NCBI GenBank assembly: GCA_934101625.1
Contig: CAKORV010000039.1
Location: 1 to 7,486 of the forward strand
Direction: 5' to 3'
Source: an uncultured Bacilli bacterium
Lineage (GTDB): Bacteria > Bacillota_I > Bacilli_A > RF39 > UBA660
DNA: 7,486 nucleotides
Shown here piece after piece: positions 6,062 to 7,486 of this stretch; the stretch's first letter is position 1; the number at the start of each line of letters is the position of its first letter. Made by a program: the position numbers and the translations under genes. The notes under the pieces were generated by a model. That model worked only from the letters and a program-made list of their open reading frames with translations, was not told where the DNA came from and ran no database searches.

Positions 6062-6112
6062 TATGTTTGTAAATAATGGAATACCTAAAATATTTGTATT
6101 AAATATGTTACA

Positions 6113-7486
6113 TTAACTACAACTATTTTCATCTATTTCGTATGGACTATCTGGTGTACCATTTCCTGATTTAACTTTAGCACATTTGGAGATTGAAATA
6201 ACTGGTCTAACAATCCCAGTACTATTTACAAAATCACTGCCAAAAAATCCTGGACTATTAGAATCATTAATTACAGATTCAGTTGAATGATAACTATACC
6301 AACGAAATGGAGAAAGTAGCCACCATTCATTAAGTCCTGTTATAGAATTTCCACTACTATTTGTATAATACCATACATATGGACTAGATAAAGTTACTAC
6401 TAAAGTCCCACCGGCAAAGGATATTTCATCAGCAGTCATTAATGCTATCGAATATTTTAACTTTCCATTTCCTCCACCACTAGTACTTGCACTAAATTTA
6501 TCAGCAACAGCTTGTGTACTTTCAAATAATCCATTACTCACATTTGCTCCACATTTATAAGAAGGAACCTTATTGGTATATAATCTAGTATAACTGCCAT
6601 AATTAAACTGTGCATTTGAAGAATTACTATAATTTCCACTACCAACGCTTCTATCATTACAATATATTGCAGTCTTACTTATATATTTATCATAATTAGT
6701 TAATAAGTTATTTTTATACCATGTGTCTATTGCAGTTTTTATTGTACTGCTATTTGTATTAGTTCTGTTATTTGCTAAAGATCCAGTTGTTCCATACATA
6801 TATCCTACATACATCGGATCAGCATAAGCACTATTAAATGCTGATGTGCCTATATAACCTTCTGTTGTATCATGACTAGTTCCTGAATATAGCATTCTTA
6901 CACTTCCATCTTCATTAGTTCTTATTATTCTCCAGTAGAAACCTCCAAAGTATACCCAATTATTTGTTGTATTTCCTGAATAATAATATACTTCACTACC
7001 ATCTTCAGTTTTATTTGTTTTATATATTGTTCCTGTTGTATTTGCTACATTAGTTGAAGAAAAGCTTGTTCTTTCACTTATTGTAGGATTATCTCTTAAC
7101 ATTGCTTGGGCTAGTGTTATTCCATCTTCATCAAGTGTTATTGTACAATTTACATCACTTTGTACATTTGATATTGTTAAGAGATTATCTGTTAATGTTC
7201 CATTTGAACAACTTATACTAGCATCTTCTAATGTATAACCATCATTTGGTGTTATTGTGAATGTTACATCATTTCCTTTATATACTTCTTTACTATTTGT
7301 ATCACTACTTCCATTTATTACTACTACACTTGCTGTAAATAAGTTTGGATCTTTTGTTCCTACTTGTATTCCTAATATTCCACTTAGTATCTTTCCCATA
7401 TCAACAGATTGATCTTCTTCTGTTTCTTTATATATTAGTTCTACTTTATATGTTTGTTTCTCTTTTGATTTTATTGGTACACTATA
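6113..7486 (-). CDS. Large surface/secreted protein with InlB-like repeat and C-type-lectin-like C-terminus (5' end beyond window)
   Basis: The frame is open to the window edge, so the 457 visible residues are a C-terminal part; the Met at 7399 is internal. The first visible stretch (KQTYKVELIYKET, MGKILSGILGIQV) resembles the end of a pilin- or camelysin-like beta domain. An InlB/Flg_new-type repeat follows (7336-7131): VVVINGS, YKGNDVTFTITPNDGYTLEDASISC, NGTLTDNLLTISNV and CTITL. A linker leads to a long domain with NNWVYFGGFYWRIIRTNEDGSVRMLYSG, IALMTADEISFAGG and, near the end, EWWLLSP then GIVRPVISI (6328-6194), typical of DUF6273/C-type-lectin-like modules. The end is polar (GNGTPDSPYEI) with no membrane segment or LPXTG motif, so any anchor must be N-terminal. 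It is Ser/Thr/Asn/Tyr-rich, unlike the Lys/Ile-rich neighbours. I recall similar paralogous families in RF39-type gut bacteria. Ligand and role are unknown. Confidence 0.75.
   Translation of the reverse strand, partial: YSVPIKSKEKQTYKVELIYKETEEDQSVDMGKILSGILGIQVGTKDPNLFTASVVVINGSSDTNSKEVYKGNDVTFTITPNDGYTLEDASISCSNGTLTDNLLTISNVQSDVNCTITLDEDGITLAQAMLRDNPTISERTSFSSTNVANTTGTIYKTNKTEDGSEVYYYSGNTTNNWVYFGGFYWRIIRTNEDGSVRMLYSGTSHDTTEGYIGTSAFNSAYADPMYVGYMYGTTGSLANNRTNTNSSTIKTAIDTWYKNNLLTNYDKYISKTAIYCNDRSVGSGNYSNSSNAQFNYGSYTRLYTNKVPSYKCGANVSNGLFESTQAVADKFSASTSGGGNGKLKYSIALMTADEISFAGGTLVVTLSSPYVWYYTNSSGNSITGLNEWWLLSPFRWYSYHSTESVINDSNSPGFFGSDFVNSTGIVRPVISISKCAKVKSGNGTPDSPYEIDENSCS
6218..6307 (-). other. 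Candidate hypervariable segment of the lectin-like domain
   Basis: Between the WWLLSP and VRPVISI anchors lie about 30 residues rich in Tyr, Ser, Asn, Phe and Asp (beginning FRWYSYHSTE). Most of these codons end in T or C. In C-type-lectin-fold proteins this position can be a ligand-binding or retroelement-diversified surface. No reverse transcriptase or template repeat is in the window, so this is only a location to compare. Confidence 0.25.

Noticed and set aside
6090..6106. Terminator after the surface-protein gene
   Set aside because: A six-pair stem made only of A-T pairs followed by just TTTA; too weak to call in such AT-rich DNA.
6113..7486. Diversity-generating retroelement in this window
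   Set aside because: No reverse transcriptase, accessory gene or template repeat is present; only a candidate variable segment can be pointed out.
1..7486. CRISPR arrays, tRNA or rRNA genes, insertion sequences
   Set aside because: No regularly spaced repeats, cloverleaf with CCA-type end, rRNA-like GC-rich blocks, or transposase reading frames were seen on either strand.

Overview
This is a very AT-rich window with all recognisable genes on the minus strand, so it is read from 7486 down to 1. The PolC-type DNA polymerase III, the TTGACA/TATAAT-like promoters with Shine-Dalgarno sites and the base composition point to a low-GC Bacillota relative. The leftmost and rightmost genes look most like those of uncultured gut Bacilli near the Mollicutes (RF39-like); this placement comes from remembered family resemblance, not a search. 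UGA is a stop codon here: the delta subunit and the RnfC-like gene both end with TGA at sensible C-termini. The organism therefore does not use the Mycoplasma/Spiroplasma code.

Layout in transcription order. (1) 7486-6113 is the 3' part of a large secreted or surface protein. It has a pilin/camelysin-like start, an InlB/Flg_new-type repeat and a C-terminal C-type-lectin-like (DUF6273-like) domain; its start lies outside the window. (2) 6046-5240 is a 268-residue protein that appears to be a stripped-down RnfC: barrel-sandwich, NQO1-like fold and SLBB domain, with no ferredoxin part and no flavin-loop motif. It has an extended -10 promoter so close to the ATG that the mRNA is probably leaderless. 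(3) 5243-4238 looks like a self-contained cassette. A near-consensus promoter overlaps the previous stop codon. A leader of about 195 nt follows, carrying hairpins and a 37-codon small ORF, then a SAM-dependent methyltransferase and a terminator hairpin. (4) 4210-3275 is holA, the clamp-loader delta subunit. (5) 3212-2895 is an unidentified 105-residue gene with its own promoter and terminator. (6) 2633-1 is the N-terminal 877 residues of PolC, cut by the window edge before the polymerase catalytic residues.

The two replisome genes (holA, polC) are the housekeeping part. Most genes seem to be transcribed singly from promoters only 20-25 nt upstream of the start codon. The methyltransferase is the exception, with a long structured leader. 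That leader is the best candidate for an undescribed regulatory system: mutually exclusive hairpins, a small ORF, an orphan perfect Shine-Dalgarno sequence, and a 5' loop complementary to the methyltransferase ribosome-binding region. Its layout resembles ribosome-mediated attenuators in front of antibiotic-resistance methyltransferases, but that function is an inference.
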